From Planctomycetota bacterium (GTDB lineage: Bacteria > Planctomycetota > PUPC01 > JACPCR01), in assembly GCA_030740295.1 (NCBI GenBank), contig JASLXP010000699.1:1-10067 (forward strand): 10,067 nucleotides of DNA, written 5' to 3'. The notes under the pieces are model-generated. The model made no database searches. It was not told the origin of the DNA and saw only the letters and a list, made by a program, of their open reading frames with translations. Position numbers and translations under genes: made by a program. How positions within the stretch are numbered: position 1 is the first letter of the stretch; every line of letters begins with the position of its first letter. This document shows positions 1 to 5,743 of the stretch, in pieces.

Positions 1-890
1 TCCAGGCATCACTGCTCGGCGGCTACGCATACGCGCATCTCTCGTCGCGGCTGAGCCCGCGCCGGCAATCCATCCTGCACGTCGTGCTCCTGGCGCAGGC
101 ATTCTGGTTCCTTCCGTTCAGCATTAGCGAGAATGCCCTTCATTTTCTTGGAATGGAGGCGCACCTGTCCGCTCCTTCACTCTGGCTTCTTGCAGCTCTC
201 ACTGTAACGGTGGGAATCCCGATTCTCGTACTGGCCGGCAGCGGCCCCATGATACAGAGGTGGTTCGGGGCCACGGAACATAAGGAGGCAGGCGATCCGT
301 ATTTCCTCTATGCGGCCAGCAATATGGGAAGCATGCTCGCCCTGGTGGCTTACCCCGTTCTCATTGAGCCTGGGCTGACGCTTAGTGCGCAGGCTCAGTC
401 GTGGGCTATCGGTTACGCCGCACTCATTGTCTCCGTACTGGGATGTGCGCTGTTTCTGTTCCGGCGAAACCTGCGAGGTGACCATGAGAGGACAGGAATG
501 GCATTTTTTTGAGATAGACCCGGCCATCGAGACTCTCGCCAGACGGGCCGAGTGCTTCTCGTTCCTGAAGGGCAGCAAAGCATAGAAAATGGTTGTCATC
601 ATCGGCGACGCGCGTTTGCGGCTTCAGGATGCTGAGATGAGCTCCTACCAGGTAATCTTGTTGGAGGCGTTCAGCTCGGATGCCATTCCCCTGCACCTTC
701 TGACCAGGGAGTCCCTGCGTCTTTACCTGGACAAACTGAAAGACTCGGGGATTCTGTTGTTTCACATATCGAACAGGTATCTCAACCTCGCGCCCATTCT
801 CAAAAGGCTGGGGGATGACGCCGGCCTCATTTGCAGAGTGAGGGAAGGACCGATGACTATTCGAATATCCTCAGCGTTTTCCAATGGTGA
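1..890 (+). pseudogene. Decayed fused membrane/spermidine-synthase-like gene, 5' end outside window
   Basis: Remnant of the bacterial family with an N-terminal membrane region and a C-terminal spermidine-synthase-like Rossmann domain. The reading frame starting at base 3 is open from the window edge to the TGA at 510-512 and gives hydrophobic segments plus family-like text (AGSGPMIQRWF, YFLYAASNMGS). At about 480-490 similarity jumps to the frame of base 1 (WHFFEIDP from 499, GDARL at 604-618, AFSSDAIPLHLLTRE, FHISNRYL), interrupted by TAG 583-585. Near 846 it returns to the first frame for TDDYSNILSVFQW, ending at TGA 888-890, which is how family members typically end. From family knowledge the second membrane block, and a stretch before the C-terminus, seem deleted. 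The base-1 frame runs on to 924 with unrelated residues. The enzyme is surely non-functional unless this is an assembly artefact. Intact relatives are of uncertain substrate and need not make spermidine. Confidence 0.85.
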
Positions 891-916
891 CGCCCCGCAC
901 GCGAAAGCAATGGTCA

Positions 917-1306
917 CTACTTGATCTCACACGCCCCGTCGCGGCATCTTCTGCTGAAGAGTTTCCCAAGTGTGATCCGATTCCTGGCGAAGATGCTGTA
1001 GGCGGCATCTGACACCTTCCTCAGTCCCGGCCAGCCGGTCGGTGCCAGTATCCATCCCAGCCCGAGCGCTCGGTAGGCGCAACGGAAGACTTCTACACCG
1101 CCAATGACTGAGCCATCCGGCTTGATGCCATGAATGCGCGCCTGGACCTGCTCATGGGTCAAGCCGTAGTCTGAGGGATTGAATTCCGTTGCAGCAATGT
1201 CTTCGAAATTCAGGTTCTTATGCCTGTCCAGTCTCTGCAGCCAGGTAACTTTACGTTTGCAGAATGGGCATTCACCATCGAAGAGGATGCGCAGGGCAGC
1301 GGGCAT
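917..1306 (-). CDS. DCC family (DUF393) thiol-disulfide oxidoreductase-like protein
   Basis: A 129-residue protein of the DUF393/DCC family, named for the N-terminal D-x-x-C-x-x-C motif, seen here as FDGECPFC (C13, C16) after a short beta strand. The family is thioredoxin-like and thought to do thiol-disulfide chemistry, but its substrates are not established. The internal block around residues 69-82 (GGVEVFRCAYRALG) and the aromatic-rich helix near 84-93 are family-like. The C-terminus has two more cysteines, C121 and C126. Full family length, no signal peptide, presumably cytoplasmic. The ATG is preceded by AAGGAA eight bases upstream. The gene lies 70 bp downstream of the ymdB-type gene on the same strand, so it may be co-transcribed. 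Its TAG stop (919-917) lies just past the true end of the facing pseudogene, so the units converge. Confidence 0.9.
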   Translation of the reverse strand: MPAALRILFDGECPFCKRKVTWLQRLDRHKNLNFEDIAATEFNPSDYGLTHEQVQARIHGIKPDGSVIGGVEVFRCAYRALGLGWILAPTGWPGLRKVSDAAYSIFARNRITLGKLFSRRCRDGACEIK

Positions 1307-1376
1307 TGTTGCGGTTCCTTATTGCGTAAAGTGACCAACAAACGAACCGCGACTTTCCGTAAGCGTTAACAACCGC

Positions 1377-2168
1377 TCATTCATTTTCCGCGAGCTGCAC
1401 GCGCTCAATGCCCAGCGCCTTTCCAGTGCTTTCTTCGACCGTCACGATGATCCCGCTCATTCGGATGTCACCATCGGCCACATCGAATCGGGCGGGGAGC
1501 TGCTCGATCATCTTTTGCAGGACCGGCGCCACCTCGCGACCTAACACAGAACGGTGCGCTCCTGTCATGCCAAGGTCCGTAATGTACGCAGTGCCTTTGG
1601 GAAGGACCCGCTCGTCCGCAGTCTGGACATGCGTGTGTGTTCCCCAGATACAGGATACCTTGCCATCAAGATACCAGCCGAGAGCTATCTTTTCTGAGGT
1701 GGCTTCCGCGTGAAAATCTATCAGCACCACCGGCGTCTCACGGCGTGCTTCGGCGACGGCCTTTTCCAGCGCATTGTAAGGGCAGTCAATCGGATTCATG
1801 AAAAGGCGGCCAAGCGCATTCAGGACGGCGACTTTGACTCCCTTCTTTGATTCGATGATCGTGATACCTCTTCCAGGACAATTGTCCGGATAGTTCACGG
1901 GCCGAATCAGCCGGCCGTTGGGTATGAGTGCATTTGCGATTTCCATCCTCCGCCAGATGTGGTCGCCGGAAGTGAGTACGTCAATTTCGCAGACGAGCAG
2001 CTTCTCCATGATCTTGACGGTGACGCCCGATCCGGAGACGACGTTTTCGCAGTTAGCCACGACGAAATCGATGTCATTGGCCACTCTGAATTCGGCGAGT
2101 TGCTCGCGCAGTATCTTCCTGCCAGGTGTGCCAACAATGTCTCCGATAGCCAGTATGCGAATCGCCAT
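1377..2168 (-). CDS. ymdB: YmdB-type metallophosphoesterase (TIGR00282 family)
   Basis: A 263-residue calcineurin-like metallophosphoesterase. Characterised YmdB of Bacillus hydrolyses 2',3'-cyclic nucleotides and affects sporulation and biofilm choice; related proteins are dimetal phosphodiesterases. Metal-site motifs appear in order: GD at 9-10, NCEN at 39-42, SGDHIW at 67-72, FHAEATSEK at 152-160, and GTHTHVQTAD at 176-185. Length matches the family. The third motif has Asp69 where YmdB sequences I remember have Asn (GNH). The gene starts 10 bp after the rny stop: the Shine-Dalgarno AAAGGT overlaps the rny TAA and sits six bases before the ATG, which suggests coupled translation. rny-ymdB adjacency is widespread in bacteria and supports a role linked to RNA turnover. 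Cytoplasmic, no signal peptide. Confidence 0.95.
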   Translation of the reverse strand: MAIRILAIGDIVGTPGRKILREQLAEFRVANDIDFVVANCENVVSGSGVTVKIMEKLLVCEIDVLTSGDHIWRRMEIANALIPNGRLIRPVNYPDNCPGRGITIIESKKGVKVAVLNALGRLFMNPIDCPYNALEKAVAEARRETPVVLIDFHAEATSEKIALGWYLDGKVSCIWGTHTHVQTADERVLPKGTAYITDLGMTGAHRSVLGREVAPVLQKMIEQLPARFDVADGDIRMSGIIVTVEESTGKALGIERVQLAENE

Positions 2169-2178
2169 AGGGTGACCT

Positions 2179-3741
2179 TTAACGTGCGAACTCCACCACC
2201 CGCGTCTCGCGCATTAGCGTTACCTTAATCTCTCCGGGGTAACGCAATTCCTCTTCAATCTTGTTTGCGATGTCTCTACCGAGAACGGGCATCCGGCTGT
2301 CATCGACTGCGTCCGAGTTGACCATGATTCGGACCTCCCTTCCAGCCTGGATCGCATAGACTTGCTCCACGCCCTCAAATGATTTGGCGACCTCTTCGAG
2401 CTCTTCCAGTCGCTTGATGTAACGCTCCAGGCTCTCACGGCGGGCGCCGGGGCGAGCGGCTGAAATGGCATCTGCGGCCTGCACCAGGACTGGGAAGAGC
2501 GAGAGCTTTTCGCAGCCGTCATGGTGGGCGGCGATGGCGTTTACGACGAGATCTTGTTCTCCGTAACGCTTGGCAAACTCGGCGCCGATTTCCGGATGTC
2601 CGCCCTCAACCTCATGGTCGATCGCCTTCCCCATATCATGCATGAGGCCAGATTTTTTTGCGATCGTTTCATCCAATCCCACCTGGCATGCGAGCAGTTG
2701 CATTAGCCGGGCGACCTCGATCGAATGGTCGAGCATGTTCTGCCCGTAGCTGGTGCGGAATTGGAGCCGGCCGAGCAGTTTCTGGATTTCAGGATGGACT
2801 TCGTGCAGGCCGAGCACGCTGCAGCCCTCTTTACCGGCTTCGGCGATGACTTTGTCCATTTCCGACTGGTTGGCTTCGACAATCTCCTCAATACGTGCCG
2901 GATGGATGCGCCCGTCTGTCACGAGCTCGGCCATCGAACGCCGGGCAATCTCACGTCGCACGGGATCAAAGCCTGAGACAATGACAACGCCCGGTGTCTC
3001 ATCGACGACTACATCCACGCCGGTCGCCTTTTCGAAGGCGCGGATGTTGCGTCCTTCGCGACCGATGATCCGTCCCTTCATATCTTCGCTGGGCAGTTGA
3101 ATGGAGGACGAGACATTCTCAGAGGTATGCTTGGCAGCCAGCCGCTGGATAGTGGTGACAACGATTTCTCTGGATTTTTCTTCGGATTCTTCCCTGGCGG
3201 CCCGCATCCTTTTCTCGATAAGCTCGCTCATTTCGCCATCGAGGGTCTTCTCCAGTTTCTCCAGGAGCATTCGGCCAGCTTCCTGCTTGTTGAGCCCCGA
3301 AATCTTCTCCAGTTCGTCGACTTCCTGCTTGTATACCTTCTCAAGATTCTCTTCCTGGACCTGCATACGCTTTCGCCGTGCCGAGATCTCATTTTCCGAG
3401 CGCAGGATGCTTTCCTGTTTGTCGTCGAGGAGGCCCTGTTTACGTTCAATCTGGTCTTCCCTTTTGTCGAGTCGGCGCCCCTTCTCATTGAGGTCCTCGC
3501 GGTCTGTCTCGATCTGTTTTTCAGCTTGGGCTTTCAGCTCTTCGGCGCGGTCGCGAGCCTGGGCCTCGGCGTCACCTCTCACCTTTTCGGCATCGATTCT
3601 GGCTTCAGAAAGAATCTCCTGAGCTGATGCCTTTGCCTTGCCTTTGCTCAGCAGCGTGATAACAAAATGAATGAGAAACCCCAGTACTGCGCCCACCGCC
3701 ATACCGGCAATCGCGATCGTATCCGAGACAGCAAGGATCAT
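2179..3741 (-). CDS. rny: Ribonuclease Y
   Basis: Membrane-anchored endoribonuclease that starts mRNA decay and processing in many bacteria lacking RNase E. The 520-residue protein has the full family layout. One N-terminal transmembrane helix spans about 7-31. A long charged coiled coil rich in Glu, Lys and Arg spans about 35-200. A KH domain follows, with the GxxG loop as GREG at 227-230 (GRIIGREGRNIRAFE). The HD metal-binding domain has H368-D369 (GLMHDMGK), H382, H406-H407 and the QAADAISAARPGARRE block from D424. The C-terminal domain ends RVVEFAR. The ATG at 3741-3739 begins just before the transmembrane helix, as expected. A G-rich stretch (GGGGG) lies about 9 bases upstream. It is the first protein gene of a minus-strand group with ymdB. 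The 5' region carries a possible 6S RNA and a strong upstream promoter. Confidence 0.98.
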   Translation of the reverse strand: MILAVSDTIAIAGMAVGAVLGFLIHFVITLLSKGKAKASAQEILSEARIDAEKVRGDAEAQARDRAEELKAQAEKQIETDREDLNEKGRRLDKREDQIERKQGLLDDKQESILRSENEISARRKRMQVQEENLEKVYKQEVDELEKISGLNKQEAGRMLLEKLEKTLDGEMSELIEKRMRAAREESEEKSREIVVTTIQRLAAKHTSENVSSSIQLPSEDMKGRIIGREGRNIRAFEKATGVDVVVDETPGVVIVSGFDPVRREIARRSMAELVTDGRIHPARIEEIVEANQSEMDKVIAEAGKEGCSVLGLHEVHPEIQKLLGRLQFRTSYGQNMLDHSIEVARLMQLLACQVGLDETIAKKSGLMHDMGKAIDHEVEGGHPEIGAEFAKRYGEQDLVVNAIAAHHDGCEKLSLFPVLVQAADAISAARPGARRESLERYIKRLEELEEVAKSFEGVEQVYAIQAGREVRIMVNSDAVDDSRMPVLGRDIANKIEEELRYPGEIKVTLMRETRVVEFAR

Positions 3742-3782
3742 ATCTCTACCCCCGTTTCTGGTTCTGTTATGAAATCAAGGAG

Positions 3783-3805
3783 GCCCACCGAAGTGGCCCG
3801 GCCCT
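3783..3805 (-). other. GC-rich hairpin with TTCG loop in the rny leader
   Basis: On the minus strand GGGCCAC-TTCG-GTGGGCC can pair with one bulged G, and an outer GGG/CCT extension is possible. It lies between the candidate 6S RNA and the rny ATG. The downstream bases (CTTGATTTCATAAC) contain only a weak T-rich stretch. It could be a poor intrinsic terminator, a processing signal or a stabilising hairpin for the rny mRNA. Confidence 0.4.
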
Positions 3806-3967
3806 GTTCATGATCGGGGATGTGCGGAAGGCACAATGCCCCTTCCGGGCGGGTAGAGCAATGGTAAGTTGAGCCGTGGAGAATCCGCCCTGCAAATGTA
3901 GGGCAGACCTGACATACGGGGAAGGCGATGCCTGCAACCAGCGGCCAAGACACATGCGAGGCTGAAC
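3806..3967 (-). ncRNA. ssrS: Candidate 6S RNA upstream of rny
   Basis: The minus strand here folds like 6S RNA, the RNA that mimics an open promoter and sequesters sigma70 RNA polymerase. Closing pairs are GTTCA (3967-3963) with TGAAC (3810-3806), and ATGTG (3955-3951) with CACAT (3824-3820). The 5' strand next to the closing stem reads ATGTGTCTTGGCCGCTGG, close to my recollection of Pseudomonas 6S. The 3' end CCGCACATCCCCGAT resembles the conserved 3' strand. A 9-bp apical stem (3908-3900 with 3891-3883) and a small hairpin in the 3' strand (GGAAGG 3846-3841 with CCTTCC 3831-3826) sit where 6S RNA has its terminal hairpin and 3'-bubble hairpin. From memory, 6S genes adjoin zapA and sometimes rny. 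No zapA is seen. Ends are approximate, and no promoter lies directly upstream of the proposed 5' end. It could instead be the structured rny leader. Confidence 0.42.
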
Positions 3968-4300
3968 TCGATGGGCCTGCCCTCCGCAGCCGCTGGAGGG
4001 GTGCTCCTTGACGTTCTCTTCGCCTCGGCAGAGGCCACCTTACGGCGGCAGCCCGTTACCAGGACAAAGGCAAACATCATTGATAAGTATGAACTTTGAA
4101 AGCGCATGGGAGCGATTGGATGGTCGTTCTCAACTCATTGCTCACCCAATCCGAAAGCCCGAAGGCAATCACGTATCAGGTGATGATTCTGGTTTACTGA
4201 AGAAAGATTGAAGTTGATGGAAGGTGTCGAAAGAAACATTCCGACATCTGAAGATAAGTATTTAAACTCTAGAACTTTAATTTAAACGTCGCGCTTTAAG
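3968..4300 (-). other. Non-coding leader between promoter and 6S candidate
   Basis: About 330 bp with no supported gene. The first part (4300-4200) is AT-rich, with several TTTAAA tracts. The part nearest the 6S candidate contains a hairpin: CCCTCC (4000-3995) with GGAGGG (3985-3980), extended by GC/GC around a bulged A. A GCC-TTCG-GGC mini-hairpin occurs around 4165. Reading frames here show no family resemblance. If the upstream promoter is used, this region is transcribed either as a long 5' leader or as a separate small RNA. Confidence 0.4.
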
Positions 4301-4307
4301 CGAGCGG

Positions 4308-4335
4308 ATTATAGCAGTGCGGAATTCGCGGTCAA
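4308..4335 (-). promoter_or_regulatory. Near-consensus sigma70 promoter toward 6S candidate/rny
   Basis: Minus strand -35 TTGACC (4335-4330), 16-bp spacer, and perfect -10 TATAAT (4313-4308). Transcription would start near 4301 and run toward rny through about 560 bases of non-coding sequence. Among the promoters in this window it is the closest to consensus. A second perfect -35 box, TTGACA at 4364-4359, lies upstream but has no matching -10. Confidence 0.75.
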
Positions 4336-4385
4336 TAGCCCATGTTGGGCGTCCTGGCTGTCAAGCAGGTCGTGGGCACTCGAAA

Positions 4386-4413
4386 TTGAATAAGCGAACC
4401 TCAGAGCTATACT
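4386..4413 (+). promoter_or_regulatory. Promoter of the tRNA-Val gene
   Basis: Plus strand TTGAAT (4386-4391), 16-bp spacer, TATACT (4408-4413). The predicted start near 4420 lies about 13 bases before the mature tRNA 5' end, a usual short leader. It is divergent from the minus-strand promoter centred some 75 bp away. Confidence 0.65.
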
Positions 4414-4432
4414 CTCGCCCCTTCGAAACCAG

Positions 4433-4506
4433 GGGCGATTAGCTCAGTTGGCTAGAGCGCATGGATCACACCCATGAGGTCACAGGTTCGAGTCCTGTAT
4501 CGCCCA
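4433..4506 (+). tRNA. tRNA-Val (anticodon CAC)
   Basis: A complete cloverleaf can be drawn. The 7-bp acceptor stem GGGCGAT pairs with ATCGCCC (4499-4505), and the discriminator is A4506. The D stem is GCTC/GAGC. The anticodon stem CATGG (4460-4464) pairs with CCATG (4472-4476) around loop ATCACAC, which gives anticodon CAC at 4467-4469 (reads GUG, valine). The T stem is ACAGG/CCTGT with loop TTCGAGT. All stems pair perfectly. CCA is not encoded: the next bases are TCA, so it must be added enzymatically. A good promoter lies immediately upstream. No other tRNA follows. Confidence 0.95.
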
Positions 4507-4518
4507 TCACTCACCAAT

Positions 4519-4534
4519 TGTCCGATGGCGGACA
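4519..4534 (+). other. Small perfect hairpin downstream of the tRNA
   Basis: TGTCCG (4519-4524), loop ATGG, CGGACA (4529-4534). It sits 12 bases after the tRNA and 48 bases beyond the stop of the converging CBM9-like gene, so it could help end either transcript. No T tract follows on either strand, so it is not a typical intrinsic terminator. The motif CGGACA recurs at 4550-4555. Confidence 0.3.
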
Positions 4535-4582
4535 GCATTCTGCAAAGCCCGGACAGTGATCGGAGAAGTCGCCGTACCAGGC

Positions 4583-5386
4583 TTACTTCACAAACACCAT
4601 CTTGCCAAAGGCGGACGGCACGTGGAAATCGGGTTTCTTGACCTTTGGGTCTGACCACATCTTCAGGACGTATTTCTTCTTGCCGTCCTTCATGAACTGG
4701 TCTTCCCGATTGATGCCCAGGTGCCAGACATCGCCTGCCTTGGGCGGGATGTTTCCAGGCTTGAAATCGGGGTATTCGGCCTTTACATCTGGATTGTTCC
4801 TCTGGCCTCGCGGCTTGAATCCGATCGGCTTTTCGAAATTTCCTTTGAAAGGGACCCGGGCTTCGATCCAATAACCCTTGTCCGGTTTCTGATCGTTGAG
4901 AGTGCCATCGAGAACGACCGCGTATTTAAGGCCTTTCGAATCCCAGTCGAACGCAAACTTACGGCCCCAACTGGCGCCGTAATCGAGCTTGTGTTTCATG
5001 GTCGTGAATTCCCAGCAGCGATAGAGGGCATCCTTAGGATTCGGATCGAGATAAAACTCGAAACGCTCATCATGCCAGACCTTGTGCTCATCCGTCGTAG
5101 TGACGCTCCCGAGCAGCTCGGTGTCCTCGACCCAGGCCGCCATATAAAGATAAGTATCGTCCCAGACCAGCCATGCCTTTGCGCCCTGTTTCGGTCCGGC
5201 GGCATACGAGGGAAAGGCCCAGGTGTCGTTGACTTCGGCTGCCTTCCATGCGGCCTCATGGAGCTTGCCATCGATCTTAATCTCTGAAGTAGCCCGACGG
5301 CAGTTGTAGGTTTTCGTCTCCGCCGAGGATTCGGGGTTGATGAAAAGGAGAGCCGCCCATGTGCAGATGAGGGTATGTTCCAGCAT
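4583..5386 (-). CDS. Secreted CBM9-like (DOMON-type fold) protein
   Basis: A 267-residue protein resembling the carbohydrate-binding family 9-like group, a beta-sandwich often found in exported sugar-binding or heme/sugar DOMON-type proteins. After a hydrophobic N-terminus (residues 5-17, with likely signal peptidase I cleavage near SSA-ET at 20-24) comes the hallmark IDGKLHEAAW at 38-47. Then follow a WDDTYLYMAAWVED strand pair (75-88), the HDERFEFYLDP block (105-115), YWIEARVPF (172-180) and a C-terminal GDVWHLGINRE (218-228). There is no catalytic domain, so it is probably a binding protein acting outside the cytoplasm; the ligand is unknown. The ATG has no clear Shine-Dalgarno. It stands alone on this strand, between a tRNA and a divergent lepB. 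The signal peptide lacks the usual early Lys/Arg, so the start could be slightly misplaced. Confidence 0.85.
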   Translation of the reverse strand: MLEHTLICTWAALLFINPESSAETKTYNCRRATSEIKIDGKLHEAAWKAAEVNDTWAFPSYAAGPKQGAKAWLVWDDTYLYMAAWVEDTELLGSVTTTDEHKVWHDERFEFYLDPNPKDALYRCWEFTTMKHKLDYGASWGRKFAFDWDSKGLKYAVVLDGTLNDQKPDKGYWIEARVPFKGNFEKPIGFKPRGQRNNPDVKAEYPDFKPGNIPPKAGDVWHLGINREDQFMKDGKKKYVLKMWSDPKVKKPDFHVPSAFGKMVFVK

Positions 5387-5624
5387 TTCAGTTCAGGTTC
5401 TAAGGATGTGAATACTCATACACTGTGTTTGTAGTGACCCGCCTTAACGGGTTCAAACAGGCTTCGGCCGATCTTGCTTCGACGATGGTTGGCGAATGAA
5501 CCCCACCGTACGGTCACATCGAGGCCGAATCCTGAATCTTGTCTAACGATACTGCTCTCCAATCGTTTCAAACTTCGCTGGCGAACTCTTATCCTCTGAC
5601 TCAAGCTTGAGGCCGCAACCGCAG

Positions 5625-5643
5625 CTGGGGTCGCGGACCCCAG
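5625..5643. repeat. Perfect palindrome, 8-bp stem
   Basis: CTGGGGTC (5625-5632), 3-base loop GCG, GACCCCAG (5636-5643). Strong GC-rich hairpin on either strand, without a following T tract. It lies 4 bases before a second palindrome, so the pair looks like an intergenic repeat unit of REP type, though no second copy of the unit exists in the window. Confidence 0.7.
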
Positions 5644-5647
5644 AACT

Positions 5648-5666
5648 CTGGACTCGGAAAGTCCAG
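5648..5666. repeat. Perfect palindrome, 7-bp stem
   Basis: CTGGACT (5648-5654), 5-base loop CGGAA, AGTCCAG (5660-5666). Adjacent to the preceding palindrome. The bases after it on the plus strand (CTACGATTATCTTC) are mildly T-rich but not a proper terminator tract, and no gene ends here on the plus strand. Confidence 0.7.
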
Positions 5667-5743
5667 CTACGATTATCTTCGCAAAACCGGCCTCCGTGGG
5701 GCGGCATCCTGAATCCTGTATCTTAGTTCCTGAATCCTGAATT

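Larger units (their letters stand above)
5530..5739 (+). repeat. Three dispersed copies of TCCTGAATCYTG
   Basis: TCCTGAATCTTG at 5530-5541, TCCTGAATCCTG at 5707-5718, and TCCTGAATCCTG at 5728-5739. The last two are 21 bases apart, and the last ends five bases before the lepB ATG, supplying the in-frame TGA (5738-5740) that fixes that start. The core CCTGAAT also overlaps itself within each copy. Function unknown. Confidence 0.75.
5387..5743. other. Divergent intergenic region with palindromes and short repeats
   Basis: 357 bp between the divergent CBM9-like gene and lepB. It contains two perfect palindromes and three copies of TCCTGAATCYTG, listed separately. A 165-codon minus-strand frame runs across it but starts inside lepB and shows no family resemblance, so I treat the region as non-coding. 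A TATCTT (5719-5724) between two repeat copies might be a -10 for lepB, but no convincing -35 was found. Confidence 0.6.

Noticed and set aside
3097..3627. Long plus-strand frames (about 175 codons) opposite rny
   Set aside because: They are antisense to the coiled-coil part of rny, whose Glu/Lys/Arg-rich codons leave few stops on the other strand; no family resemblance.
3808..4107. Minus-strand 99-codon frame with a lipobox-like LVTGC near its N-terminus
   Set aside because: No ribosome site or homology is apparent, and its second half overlaps the structured 6S-like segment, so the lipobox is probably chance.
3968..4300. zapA gene, expected beside 6S RNA in many bacteria
   Set aside because: Reading the minus strand in all frames gave stops and no ZapA-like text.
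4346..4364. Second minus-strand promoter with perfect TTGACA (4364-4359)
   Set aside because: No acceptable -10 hexamer at 16-18 bp spacing; the neighbouring TTGACC/TATAAT pair explains the site better.
4721..5287. Plus-strand frame of 188 codons opposite the CBM9-like gene
   Set aside because: Antisense shadow; the minus strand carries the clear family motifs.
5530..5739. CRISPR-like array from the TCCTGAATC repeats
   Set aside because: Repeats are only 12 bases, irregularly spaced, and there are just three.
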